Shown one piece after another: positions 11,954 through 22,985 of a stretch of 64,000 bases of DNA (its first letter is position 1; each line of letters starts with the position of its first letter). The DNA comes from Asterias amurensis (lineage: Eukaryota > Echinodermata > Asteroidea > Forcipulatida > Asteriidae), in NCBI RefSeq assembly GCF_032118995.1, contig NC_092651.1, forward strand, positions 15,199,349 to 15,263,348, in the 5' to 3' direction. The translations under genes and the position numbers were made by a program. The notes beneath the pieces are model-generated. The model had not been told where the DNA came from and did not search any database. It worked only from the letters and a program-made list of their open reading frames with translations.

Positions 11954-12123
11954 TGTATGCTACATATTTGAAAGGGGCAAGAGCACCAAGGCCCTTTTTC
12001 CTTGGCAAAGAGCACCCAATCAGGGAATTGTACATTTCTACTGGAGCATTACAAGGGCACCCAGGGCACTGAACAGGGGCATGGAGGCAATTGCCTTTGA
12101 TGCCTCCGTGATGTATCAGGGCT
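11945..12123 (+). mobile_element. Family F element (GCACCAAGGC family)
   Basis: Shares the order 'gaaaggggcaagagcaccaaggc … ctactggagcatt … gcctccgtgatgtatcagg' with four other copies at 18815, 43895, 58908 and 60548. The better copies are bounded by inverted CAGGCCTG ends. Confidence 0.65.
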
Positions 12124-12197
12124 GATAATCTACATGTTTTACATTAAATAAAAATAAAATAACATATTGCACAGGTGTTTTCTGATTGGTGGGTTAA

Positions 12198-15100
12198 TCA
12201 CTTGGCGACAACATCTCTTGAACTCTCTCGACCTCTTTCTGACCTCGCTGCGGCTAGCTCCTCAGCCTCTGCCTGAGCTTGGAATTGGGATACCCTGTCT
12301 AGGAACTGTAAAAGGTAAAATGATAAATAAATAATTGTAATTATATCTGATTTATTTATTTATTACTATCACATTAGAAATTGAAACAGGTGGCCTAAAG
12401 GCTACAATCGCTTCAATGTACAATGTAAAGAGATACAAAATAATTTATAAACAATGATATTAGAAAGTTTAGATTACAAAAATACAAGAGCAAAGTAGCT
12501 TAAGCAATACCCAGCAAACTGAAAAGACTTGACAATCACTCGGTTGGGATTCGAACCCATGACCTTTGAACTGCTAGATCATTGCGGTGCCAAATGATAA
12601 CACATAGGACTCGAACTGCCTCTAGCCATCGGGCTAGTAAAGTGGTTTAGTGGTAACTCAACTGTGCTCTAGCAACAGAAAGGTCGTGGGTTCGAATCCC
12701 ATCCACTTGGTTTTGCCTATGGATTTTTTTTACAGGGCACCGATTACTTTGTTGCATACAGTACATAATTCACATCCATTTAAGGGTAAAACAAATTATA
12801 TTTTTTATCTCCAATGCGAAACTATCTATAAAGGATGTGACCTATGTTTACATTCACACTGCTCTCTGTTGGCAAAAGACTGTACACGTCATGTTTCGTT
12901 GGGCAAAAAGACACGTAGTCATGGTAGGATTGCGCTGACTTTCTAGCTGGCTGCCAAAACGCAAAGGTTTTGCCCGGCGGTATGCGCGCAAATCATGTTA
13001 TGGTTTTCGAGTGACGTCAGAGGTCACATCATCTATAAACAGATGAAAAGTTATAATAACCTAGGTGCCCAAAACACAGCACTGATCCCTTACCTCTGGC
13101 CTGCGGGTTCCCTTCTTCTCAACAAACTCTTTGAATGATTTTGAGCCATGTAGAGGCGCTAACTGCTCATCCATACTTAGACTCTTCTTCTTGGACTCAG
13201 ACATTTCTTTATCTTTAATCTCTTGTGGATCTTCTAAAGGCTGGGGGGAAAAGTATAAACCAAGACACACAAATGTTAAGAATGCGTAAGAAGCATGAGA
13301 GTTTTCTTAAAACCAAAGTCGACTTACTGCATTTATATCGAGGCATCTTTTCAATTAACCTCCACTTGTTACTGTTCCCTTGTTCCATTATTTTGCACGA
13401 GTGGTGCAATTCATTTTCACAATAAAATACATTATTCGCCACAGAAAACCCCTTCAGTGCACCAGAGCTGTGCTGCATTGCATGTACACGGCTCTAACTG
13501 TTTTGATAACAGCACCCTCTGCTGCCTGGTTGTTGAGCAATATTTTGGTTAGACTTGCCTAGGTGACATCCTTGTTCTGTTGTGGTTTGGACATAATAAT
13601 AAAAATATTAATAACTAATAATAACAGCATTTATAAAGCGCCATATATCCAAATTAGGTTCTATTTTTCTAAACAAAAGCATTGGTACGCCAAATACAAT
13701 ATTTCTAAAAGTTCAACATCTTGTGTTAAGGAAATTTTGTTGCTAAGCGACATTTCAACAGGGAACCAGTCAGAAACATCATGCAGTAAATGGTATTTTG
13801 GCTGGTAACATGTTTGTACTGGGTGGATTGGGTTATGAGTTTACCTCGTCATTTCGCCGCCTGCTCCATGTTTTTGGAGGAAGGTACCAGGCACCGTAGT
13901 TCATCTTCACCCAGCTTGGCTGGTAATCACCATACTGAAACAATCAACAATAGTAAAGTGTATGAGTTAAAATCAATGGGTCGAACAAAGACAAATTTAC
14001 TAGAATAGCATTTGAATCTGCAACCTCTGAATAAAGTTGTGTGTACTTTATAATTGGCTCTGATTATGTCAAAGGAATTTGATTGGGGGCTGAACAAAGA
14101 AAAGTTGACAAGAGCGGATTTGAACCAATGATCCGGATTAGCGTACCAACAATCTACCAACTGAGTGATCTGCACCTTGAACCCCCAGCAGGGTGGATAC
14201 TAGCCCTGGCGGCCTTACACTTTCGTTTTGTACTACAGTGACGTCCTGGACATCAGGGTACATTTCTGGGGCGGAAATTTTTTACAGCTTCATAACTCAA
14301 ATTTTACCTGCAAGAAAGCACCAATTTCAACAGATTCACATTCCATGGCAGCATATGTTTTTCTGTGGTGGGTTTTGACCGTCATATATTCTTTACAAAT
14401 CCGTCATTTTCATGAAATAATGCAGCTCCCAACGTTAAGGAATTCCCATTTTTGTTCGTACTCTCACAGTCTGCCGTGTGTACGCAAGACGCACGACGCG
14501 CAAATTTTGAATTGTGTTGTTAACGCTGTGCAGTCAAGATACGGTGACCAAGAATTCATGCGTCTATCAAGCTTGCATCGTGCGTCTTGCACACGAATGT
14601 ATACGCGTACGCACGACAACAGACAACACTGTGAGAAAACGACCGAAACGGGAATTTGTTAACAATGGAAGCTGCATTATTTCACGAAAATGACGGATTT
14701 GTGAGGAAAATATGAGGACCAAAACCCACCGCAGAAAAATGTATGCCGCCATGGAATGTGAATCTGTTGAAATTAGTGGCTTGTTGCAGGTAAGATTTAA
14801 GTTATGAAGCTGTGAAATTTTTCCGCCCCAGAAACGGGCCTCAATAGTTAGGACTCTGTTCCTGTGTACAGAGAAAGAGTCCTATATAGGGCTAGGTGGA
14901 TACGTGCGCATTACAAGTCTTATTATTATTATTAAAAATTCTTTGTTCGAGGGTGCCAGTCAGAAGCCATACATCTGTTAACTACCGCGTAGCCAGGGAT
15001 CACACCAAAGTTTACGATATGCAACCAGGGAAGCGGCAGCCAGGGGATAGCATAAGAGAATGCAATTTTTTTATTTCAGACATCAAATAAAAAATCACAA

Positions 15101-18100
15101 GAAAAACTGAATGGGTACATTTTCAAAATCAATTTGGGTTGAGCAAAGACAAATTTTACGAGAGCGGATCTGAAACAATGATCTCTAGCTTCCCTCGCGG
15201 TTTATTATTTTGTATCAGATGATTTTAGTAACAAGAGGATCAAAAACAGCCTGCAGTCTCAATAACATGTCTCACATTTAAACTTCTTAAACCACATCCC
15301 AAGTGTAACTCACCAGCTGTTTCTGAGTTTTCTCCACCTGCTCTAGCGTCTGCGTCGGCATCTCTTCTTGAGACACCGTCGCCGACATCCGCAACTCCTG
15401 CGGCACATTGGTGAGTTCCACTACGTGAATCGGAACTGAGAGCGCCGGCTTTGTCTCGTAACCGCTCGCGAATAAACTATGAATCGTGGACTCCTCCACG
15501 TTGTTGCTGTCACCGCCAAGGCCAGAGACCCAGCTGCAGAAATCTTTGGTGACATTCTTGATGTGTTCATCTTGAGATGGCGAGTCGCTTCTCCGACGGG
15601 TTTGCTTACGATCTTCTTTTTGTTGCTCTTCCTTACGGGGAAGCCATCGATAAGGATTCCGAACTTTGGATTCATTTGATGATCTGTTTAGAGAGAACAG
15701 AAAATAATAATAATAATTAGTTCTTTTGTACCGCATTTCACAATAACGTCTCAATGGGCTTTACATTATTAGTGCCTCATTTGTTGGGCCAATTCCTTTT
15801 TTCTCAGCTCCCTGGGGAGTATACAGCCCTGAGCTGTCGTAGATGGTGCTAGTGGCTTTTTTGTACACAATATAATTCTCTGCCCTCAGAGGTACCCATT
15901 AATACCCCTTGGTGAAGAGTTTGTACACCGCATTGTGGTGAGCATTTTGCGGGATTATTCAAGTGAATATTTTTGTGTTTATCCGAACCACAAAAATGTT
16001 AACATGAAACCAGATGGTCGGGCTAAGGCGCCTGTCAGGATCGCGCTGCGTTTATTTATTTTTACTGTTCTTTAGCCACCCCTGCAACACATTGGTTTAG
16101 CCTTCTCGCATGACGTATAGCCAGAAGCCAAACACGCACGTTTAAATTTCCCGCTGCTAGAAACCGCACCCTCCTGTATTTTCCCAGTGCTTTTTTTCAT
16201 GTAACATAGGACACTTTTTCGTTGTCACAGTACATTAGGTAATACATCGGCCGTGGTTATTGTCTCCGTTTAGTTCTGTTATTGTTGTTGTTTAGTCTGT
16301 CGTTTGTTGGTGTTTGTTCTTTTGTTGATTTTGGAAGTTTAGGAGTGAGTGAGTTTGCTAGTGAAATTGAACGTTAGTTTTGGATCAGAACGATTTTGAT
16401 CGGCGATCCGAAAGCATGATTTGGTGGTGATGAGCTAGAGTGTTAGAGACCGTACCAACTGCGTGAAGCTTCCTGAAGCTATAAGGATGTGAGAGTGAGA
16501 GTCTTACATTTGACCAGGGTCTAATTTCAGAAAGCTGTTTAGCAGAAAAAACGCTTAACAAATTTCGTTGCTAAGCAAAAATTGAGTCGGGCACCAGCCA
16601 CAACAATGAAACTTAAAGGAACACGTTGCCTTGGACGGTCGAGTTGGTCTTTGAAAAAGCGTTTGTATTCATTTGTTATAAAATGCATGTGATTAGAAAG
16701 ATATTTTAAAAGTAGAATATAATGATCCACACAAGTATCACTTGAAATTGTGTGGTTTTATCCGTTTACCGTTTACACGGTCGGCCATTTATGGGAGTCA
16801 AACATTTGACTCCCATAAATGGCCGAACGTGTTAGTCGACGAGGTAAAAGGAAAACCACGCAATTTCGAGGCATGTTTGTGTGAATCATTGTTTTCTTCT
16901 TTTACAACATCTTGCTACCCAAATGCATTTTATAACAATTGGTTACAAACGCTTTTCAAAGACCAACTCGACCGATCCAAGGCAACGTGTTCCTTTAAAG
17001 TAATTTTGGCTGGTAATCCGACTCTGCTAAGCAATACTATTTTGTGCTTAGCAAGTTTTTGTGCTTACAGTCTTCACGAAATCAGCCCCAGGTTCCTACT
17101 GAAACAATTCTTACCCATCGGATGAACCTGAGGCTGGTCTGTTCTTATCTTCCGATGGATCTGTCTCTTGATATGAGTTGGTGAATTGCTCCTCAAAATC
17201 ATCCTCTCCAGCCTCGCTGTCAAGGTTCATCTCTGGATCTAAAATTTCCACAACATCCTCAAATATCTAGAATAAAAAGGTTAACAAACGTATCGTCAAT
17301 AATGTGAAAGAAAGTATAATGTGAAAATGTGAAAGAAAGTACATGTAGTGCTTACCAACAGGTTACATACATTTCCTTAAAACATCTAAGTTCCCTTGGA
17401 AGTATACAGTCTGTGCTGTCAAGGATGTAGTACACCAAGCTAAATCAATCACATAAACCATCTCTGCGCCTTGAACACCCAGCAGGGTGGATATGTGCGC
17501 ATTACAAGTCTTCATTATTATTATACAGTACCCATTAACACCTGCGTGAACACAAGCAATTGTACTTTTTTATCTGTTTTGCTCAAGTATACAACTGTCA
17601 TGACTGTGTATCAATCTTAAGCAAAGTGTGATGTCACAATACAAATCACTGTGGCAAACAACCAGACCTAAAGTTCAGATCAATCGTAGTGCTGTTTGAA
17701 ATTGTACCCTGGCCAATCTTTTTAGAAGCTAGGTAGTAAAAATAAGTAGGATTCCAGTCATAAGTAACATGGCATTTTGGCAGGTAACCTTATTCTGTTA
17801 AGCATAATTTTGTGGTTCTTAGCTACTCATTGTGCTAAAAGACACTGGACACTATTAGTAATTGTCAAAGACCTGTCTTCTCACTTGGTGTATCTCAACA
17901 TAAGCACAAAATAACAAATCTGTGAAACTTGAACTCAGTTGGTCATCGAACTTGCGAGATAATAATGGGAAAAAAAACACCCTTGTCTCACGAAGTTGTA
18001 TGCTTTCAGATGCTTGGTTTCGAGACCTCAAAATCTAATTCTGAGGTCTCAAAATCCAATTCAAATATGTAAGTGAAAAATTACTTGTTTCTCGAAAACT

Positions 18101-20626
18101 ACGTCACGTCAGAGGAAGCCGTTTCTCACAATGTTGTAAACTATCAACAGCTCTTAATTGCTTGTTACCAAGTAAGTTTTTGTGCTAACAATTATTTTGA
18201 GTAATTACCAACAGTGTCCACTGCCTTTAACCAGCTCTATGAAATTGGGCCCTGGACTGAACATCTTGGAATAGGACTTACATCAGGTGGCATGCTTTCC
18301 TCAAGATGTGGATATAGAGCAAGAGGATGCTGCAGTAGACCATACTCCATCTCATTAATGTGGTCCCTTCGTTGCTGCTGTAAGGGTAGAGTACGAAGGT
18401 AGGCTACTTCCTCCTCCGTAAAGCGGTGACGGTTGACAGACCTCGGTTCAGGGTACTTCAACTTGGTGTCTCCCTTGATGTTTGGCTCGATTTGTGGCTT
18501 GCTGCCCTGAAAATGTTATAGAAGGGGAAATGTATTGTTATTGTGTGTCAGACTCAACCAGGGCCCAATTTCATAGAGCTGCTAAGCACCAAAATTTGCT
18601 CAGCATGAAATTTCTTCCTTCATAAAAACAGGATTATTGACTAAATTTCCATTTGTTGCATATTGATTTTTACTGGTATTCAGCTGTTGTGTGCTTATCC
18701 TGAAAATCACGTGGAAATCTGGCTGGTTATCCTGTTTTTATCAATTGGAAGAAATTTCATGCTTAGCAAATTTTTGTGCTTAGCAGCTCTATGAAATTGG
18801 GCCCAGGTCTGGAATAACACAAAGGCCAAGTAGTCCATGCCCTCCATTGCCCTTGTTGATGCCTTTTGAAAAGTGTACGATTTTAAGAATTTCCAATGGA
18901 ATACCCTTTGCAAAACGAAAGTGGCCTTGCCTTTTTAAAGATGAAATACTCCTATGGGGACTCAACTCTTTCCTTCAATGATGTATGTTTATGTTAATCC
19001 TGTGCACTGGAAATAACTGTGGCAACCCTACATCGATGCAAAGTCACCCCTGCACAAGCCACACAACCCAGGAGAAGTGGTTGGTTGTTGTCTCAATGGG
19101 CAGTAGCCTAAGACAATTGATGATGATGACTGGAAATTGTCTACCAGCGCTTCAGGGTCAAAATATCATGGCTCTATTTCCATTAAGTGAAAGTTGGCAC
19201 TTTATGTTAAAAGACAAAAAAGCTTCACTATGGCCCTTTTCACACTGTATCTCTTAACCCTGTGGAGTACAGCCTAGGGGCAGAGCAGGGGTGGCTATAT
19301 ATAAGGTTTATTGCGATTCAGAACTGCAATGCGTTGTGGGTAGGCAGAGGGGTCAAAATGACATGTTCGACGACCGCAATCAGCTGACCGCAATGTATAT
19401 TGTGAAGCTGTTATGTGTAGGTTCAACAGTGCCCTCTCTTGATATTTTGTTATTTGCCATAAACCTTAAATTCTCAGGGTATGCCCATTTGTAGGGGCAG
19501 AGAGAGGGCAGACTGGGGGTAAAAGCGATCATAGTGTGAAAAGGCTAGTCGTTATTCCCCAGGAAATAGAGTAGTGTAAAAAGGGCATATAATATTTCTT
19601 ACCCACCTTGACTACAATAGAGCCGTCTACCTCTGGAGGAAGCCCATCTCTAAAGTCATCGAGACCATGGAGGAGGAACGTCCATTGCCCACCTTGAAGA
19701 GTCTTAGAAACATCTCCTCGCTTCTTGCCTTTGATGAATTTAGTTTTTAATCTTTCCTTGTACCTAGAGACAATCGGAAGAACAATCAGTTAAATATAGT
19801 AAGTCAACATGGTCAAGTGGTAAGAGTGCAGGGGTCGATTTTATAAAGGGCCAGTCCTAACTTAGGACTAGTCCTAGGTAGGAGTTATTCAATTTCAAAA
19901 CAAGTCCTAAGTTAGAACGAGGTAACCTGGTAACTTGTCCTAACTCGTGACTGATAGGACTAGTCTTAACTCTTTGTTTGTGAAATCCACCCCTGGACTT
20001 GCAATAACAAGGGTTGTGGGTCTGAACTTGTCTTTTTAAGTTTTTTAGCCAAGCTAAAACTGCTGATTTCACCACAGTTTTAGATTTAGAATTAGTCTAT
20101 TATCATCGGATTAATAAAGAAAGGAAAATTTTCCGTATGGCGCCACAAAAAAAAAGAAGTCAAATTTCGTAATTATTAAAAAAATTGTTTAGGCCTACTA
20201 TACTGAAATAATTCGTACTGAAACTGACTGTTTTTGCAAATATTCATTAAAAATAATTTGGGTTGGCGGGTTCGGGTTGAACAAAGACAAATTCACTAAA
20301 TACGAGCAGGATTTGAACCAACGACCTCTAGGGAGCCTAGATAAACGCAACTGTTACGTACTACTAACTCTACCAACCATTGTAAACTGAGGCAGTCTCT
20401 CTGCTCTGGTTCTAAAATTCGTAAAATTGTGTAGAGAGGAGCCATTGTTGTTTTTGTCAGTTTCCCCAATGAAACTTTACCATCATGGCATTACCAGCCA
20501 TCACACAAAATAAGCCTACTTTAAAATACACATGTATAATTACTTCATGACTTACCATGTCTGTTCTCTAATCTTCTTGTCGGTTAGCGTGTTGACAAGG
20601 GCCAAATCATACTTCCATTCCGCCAT
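12198..20626 (-). CDS. FAM47E: FAM47E-like protein, eight exons
   Basis: Coding exons on the minus strand: 20626-20556, 19763-19607, 18506-18282, 17266-17115, 15683-15314, 13934-13845, 13240-13094, 12305-12198. All junctions are GT-AG and in phase, giving 439 residues from MAEWKYDLALVNTL to a stop after RDVVAK. FAM47 landmarks appear in family order: GLDDFRDGLPP (57-67), HPLALYPHLEESMP (136-149), a VVEILDPEMNLD block, FCSWV…YETKP with NVPQEL in exon 5, WVKMNYGAWYLPPKTW (333-348) in exon 6, and HGSKSFKEFV in exon 7. Human FAM47E has been reported to bind and stabilise the arginine methyltransferase PRMT5; whether this one does is unknown. No membrane segment is seen. Introns hold many repeats. 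It is transcribed divergently from ASIC-like gene A. Confidence 0.9.
12345..12450 (-). mobile_element. Likely LINE 3' tail, reverse orientation
   Basis: 'tttatttatttatta' followed by 'ggcctaaaggctacaatc' looks like a reversed LINE 3' end with a TTTA tail. It lies in the last intron of the FAM47E-like gene. Confidence 0.4.
12603..12760 (+). mobile_element. tRNA-derived SINE, family S3
   Basis: Has a B-box-like 'ggtcgtgggttcgaatccca' and an A-box-like 'tagtggtaactc', followed by the S3 tail 'ttttgcctatg…tttttttacagggcacc'. The leading 'gactcgaactgcctctagcc' is shared with 29128. Confidence 0.65.
14088..14215 (-). mobile_element. tRNA-like SINE, family S1
   Basis: On the minus strand it has 'ctcagttggtagattgttgg', then 'ggttcaaatccgctc', then 'caactt…ttgttcagcccc'. 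The same layout occurs at 29566, 15120 and 20270. Intron of the FAM47E-like gene. Confidence 0.55.
14264..14833. repeat. 570-bp element with long inverted arms
   Basis: The left arm (14264 to about 14500) and right arm (about 14577 to 14833) are close reverse complements for well over 200 bases. They start TTCTGGGGCGGAAA and share 'cagattcacattccatgg', 'tgtggtgggtttt' and 'gaaataatgcagct'. It lies in the FAM47E-like intron between exons 5 and 6 and would fold into one long hairpin if transcribed. No coding content. Confidence 0.85.
15120..15190 (-). mobile_element. tRNA-like SINE fragment, family S1
   Basis: 'gttgagcaaagacaaatttt…gagcggatctgaaacaatgatc' matches the S1 tail and B-box half at 14088 and 20270. 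Confidence 0.45.
16517..17091. mobile_element. Family D element split by a family C insertion
   Basis: The left half runs from 'ggtctaatttcagaaagctg' to 'caatgaaac' and the right half from 'agtaattttggctgg' to 'cacgaaatcagcccc'. The two halves are continuous in other D copies. Family C is inserted at TTAA. Confidence 0.8.
16613..16998. mobile_element. Family C TTAA palindromic element
   Basis: Flanked by TTAA at both ends (16613-16616 and 16995-16998), with inverted ends AGGAACACGTTGCCTTGGA. The whole element is nearly one palindrome around the core GGCCATTTATGGGAGTC…GACTCCCATAAATGGCC. A family D copy at 48372-48536 keeps an uninterrupted 'ctttaag' at the matching place, so it shows the unoccupied site. 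Confidence 0.88.
17709..18253. mobile_element. Family D element split by a family A insertion
   Basis: The left half ends '…gctactcattgtgct' and the right half resumes 'ccagctctatgaaattgggccc'. The family A copy at 17836-18230 lies between. Confidence 0.65.
17836..18230 (-). mobile_element. Family A element inside a family D element
   Basis: Full length from 'aaaagacactggacactatt' to 'gtgtccactgcctttaa', with the inner 'gagacctcaaaatctaattctgaggtctc' palindrome split across the centre. Confidence 0.85.
18561..18804. mobile_element. Family D inverted-repeat element
   Basis: Clean copy bounded by GGGCCCAATTTCATAGAGCT and AGCTCTATGAAATTGGGCCC. It lies in the FAM47E-like intron between exons 2 and 3. 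Confidence 0.85.
18815..18960 (-). mobile_element. Family F fragment
   Basis: 'aaggccaagtagtccatgccctccattgcccttgttgatgcc…ggccttgcctttttaaag' is a decayed reverse copy of family F. Confidence 0.4.
19833..19996. repeat. Inverted repeat with GTCCTAA arms
   Basis: 'ggtcgattttataaaggg…cctaacttaggactagtcctagg' is matched on the right by 'ggactagtcttaac…tgtgaaatccacccc'. Small MITE-like element, related in outline to the paired copies at 26037-26332. Confidence 0.55.
20270..20400 (-). mobile_element. tRNA-like SINE, family S1
   Basis: 'gggttgaacaaagacaaattcac…gcaggatttgaaccaacgacc' followed by 'actaactctaccaacc', the reverse of an S1 head. Confidence 0.5.
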
Positions 20627-22985
20627 TTTTGGACGGTTGTTTCACTTTCAGTGTGGTCAAAATGGGAAGCGTGCAGAGTGCAGTGCACAAGTCATGCAAG
20701 TTGTTGTGTGTGCAGTGTGTACACACGTGCCGCACAACAGCTTTGGTTTTAGATTGTAACGCCGCTGCTTGAGAAAGTAAATCCCAAGGCACCGGCAAGG
20801 GACAGATATTCAAGGGACAGGTATTCAACCGTACTCGTCCAGGTTTTTTTAATGGATCAAAAATCAATCTTTGAAAAATTGTATCATAAACGTTTAGAAT
20901 GTATGTTTTTAAACAATGTTATTGTAGTAGCGTATCCATACAACAGTGATTTGGTTTCCGTTACTAAGGTGAAGAAAGTAAACCTCGACTTTGCAACTCT
21001 TGAGGGCGGCATCGCGTTTATTTGCGCCCTCTCTTGTGTAAAACTGTTATTGAGGCTGAGGCGCATTCGGAAAATCGGCAGCACTGAGCCAGTGTAACTC
21101 ACTAACTCACTATCTCAGAAAATAATGAGAAAACTGAAACCGTAAGTTTTATTATTAGAGGAAGCCTGCAACTAGTTGCCTGTAAAATGCCTCTTGCGAT
21201 ATGGCTTTATTGTCAATGTACAATTCCTAAAATCAAAAGCCCAAAATTCCCCAGTCAGTACGGCATCTTTGAGCCCCTCATACACCACTGACTACAAACC
21301 ACAAACCGACCAGGAAGAACGGCCGAAAATAATATTACTTGATCCACATGCACCTGAGTGAATTTTGCAAGGTTGATTAAAAACACGGTTTATTTATTTC
21401 CCATATACTACATACAGGTAGACTGCTGTAACAGAACTTGCAGTTTAGTTGAAAGAAAATACAGCAAGCCAGCAAAGAATACATACAGACAGACAAAGCA
21501 AGGGATAGTAACAATATCATATGGATTAATGATAGGCTAGGAGGGGTAGTAAATCATGGGGAAGATTCGAAGGATGATCATTCATTTTATAGCGCTGCTT
21601 CACGGAATATTATGCACTTCACATACCGACAGACCTTTAGACCAACTCTAAACATTGGAACCGTTTGCTTTGGGATCATTTTATAAAACAGTTTGCCAAA
21701 GCTTATAAAACAGATATATCTACATCCATTTATTATCGATATCCAAAAGAAGTTTAAAACTATTGCAAAATTCTCCGAAAACGTTGGGATTTTGTACAAT
21801 ACAACTATTAGATTAACGAACATCAATACCGAAGTGAAGTAAACAACCATGCAGTGACATTGGGAGATTATTGGAACATGTTCAGATTATCCCCTCCATT
21901 GTTATTGCCTGAATTCTCTTCTCTTTTGCGAAACATTGTCCAAAGTGTCGTCAAAATAGCAACCAAGGACACACGTCTAAACTGGATTTGTAAACTTTTA
22001 GCTAAGGTACGAAGAGGCCTAATGCCCCCTTTAGAGGTAGTTGATGGGGTACACCGAAGGACCATCACAGATTTGTCCCTTACAAAAAAACTTATAGCCA
22101 GAATATAGACCTTTATCATGGTGCAGCCATCTTGAATTTCTCCCATTGATATCAATTTTACCAAACCGAGGCATGAAGAATAAACTCTGGTTCATAACTG
22201 CTGTTAGCATTCATTGTTTTTATTCGATACGAGGAACGTGACCAAGATGAAGGCAGCATCATAAAGGTCTATTGCGAGCAATTATGACAAACATACTTTA
22301 TAAAATACATCTGCAATGGCCCATATATTATAGCTAAATATAATTTCCCCATAATATTTTACCCTGTGCTAAAGTCCATGCTTGTTTTTGAATCATCAAA
22401 GGGACAATTCCCCAAAATATATTCTCTGATGGTCTGCCCCACTGTACCAGTCTGTGACTTATTGTTGTACAGTGCTTTCCCATAGAACTGTTGCTCACAA
22501 CAAAAGCCTTGCTTGTTTACGTTACCCCTACATTGAGAACGATCGTGCAACGTCACGCTGCACGGGGGCTTTGTGAGCATAAGACTTATGCATAAGCATA
22601 AGAGTGTCTATATACAGGTATATCACTCTAATTCCTTAAACCATAGAGTAAGGACAGAGACCTTAAACACAGAATATACGTTGTGTGCAATAAGAATTGC
22701 AGGCCGTCATCACGTAAGAACTAGAAGATGAATGAACTATAAATCCATGCTATAGAAGTTGTCAAGTTAGTTTTTCTCATCTCACATAACAACCATCTTT
22801 ACCTACAGTAGGATTTGAAACTTTGCATGGTGAAAACATAATACGACATGGAAAGGTTTGCGGTAACACCATGTTATGACTATGTTGGGTGGTTCTGAAA
22901 GGAACCGTTGGTTTCAACTCGACGTTTCGACCTTCTTCTTGAGATTCTTAGCTTCACAAAGTGATAGTCAGTATAAGAACTAAAA
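20627..22985. other. Divergent intergenic region between the FAM47E-like gene and ASIC-like gene A
   Basis: Should contain the promoters of both genes. I see no TATA box or other motif firm enough to name. It holds an inverted-repeat element at 22106-22273 and several unrecognised 60-98 residue ORFs. The end (22900-22985) is the probable gene A 5' leader. Confidence 0.55.
22106..22273. mobile_element. Family L inverted-repeat element
   Basis: Ends are AGACCTTTATCATGGTGCAGCC and GGCAGCATCATAAAGGTCT, inverted, with 'ttgatatcaatttta' and 'gatacgaggaacgtgacc' inside. A second copy at 26516-27011 is split by an insertion. Confidence 0.75.

Noticed and set aside
13061-13270. Stand-alone 69-residue minus ORF
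   Set aside because: It is FAM47E-like exon 7 with intron sequence at both ends.
15421-15675. 84-residue minus ORF in another frame of exon 5
   Set aside because: The exon 5 frame carrying FCSWV…YETKP matches FAM47 and splices in phase; this one does not.
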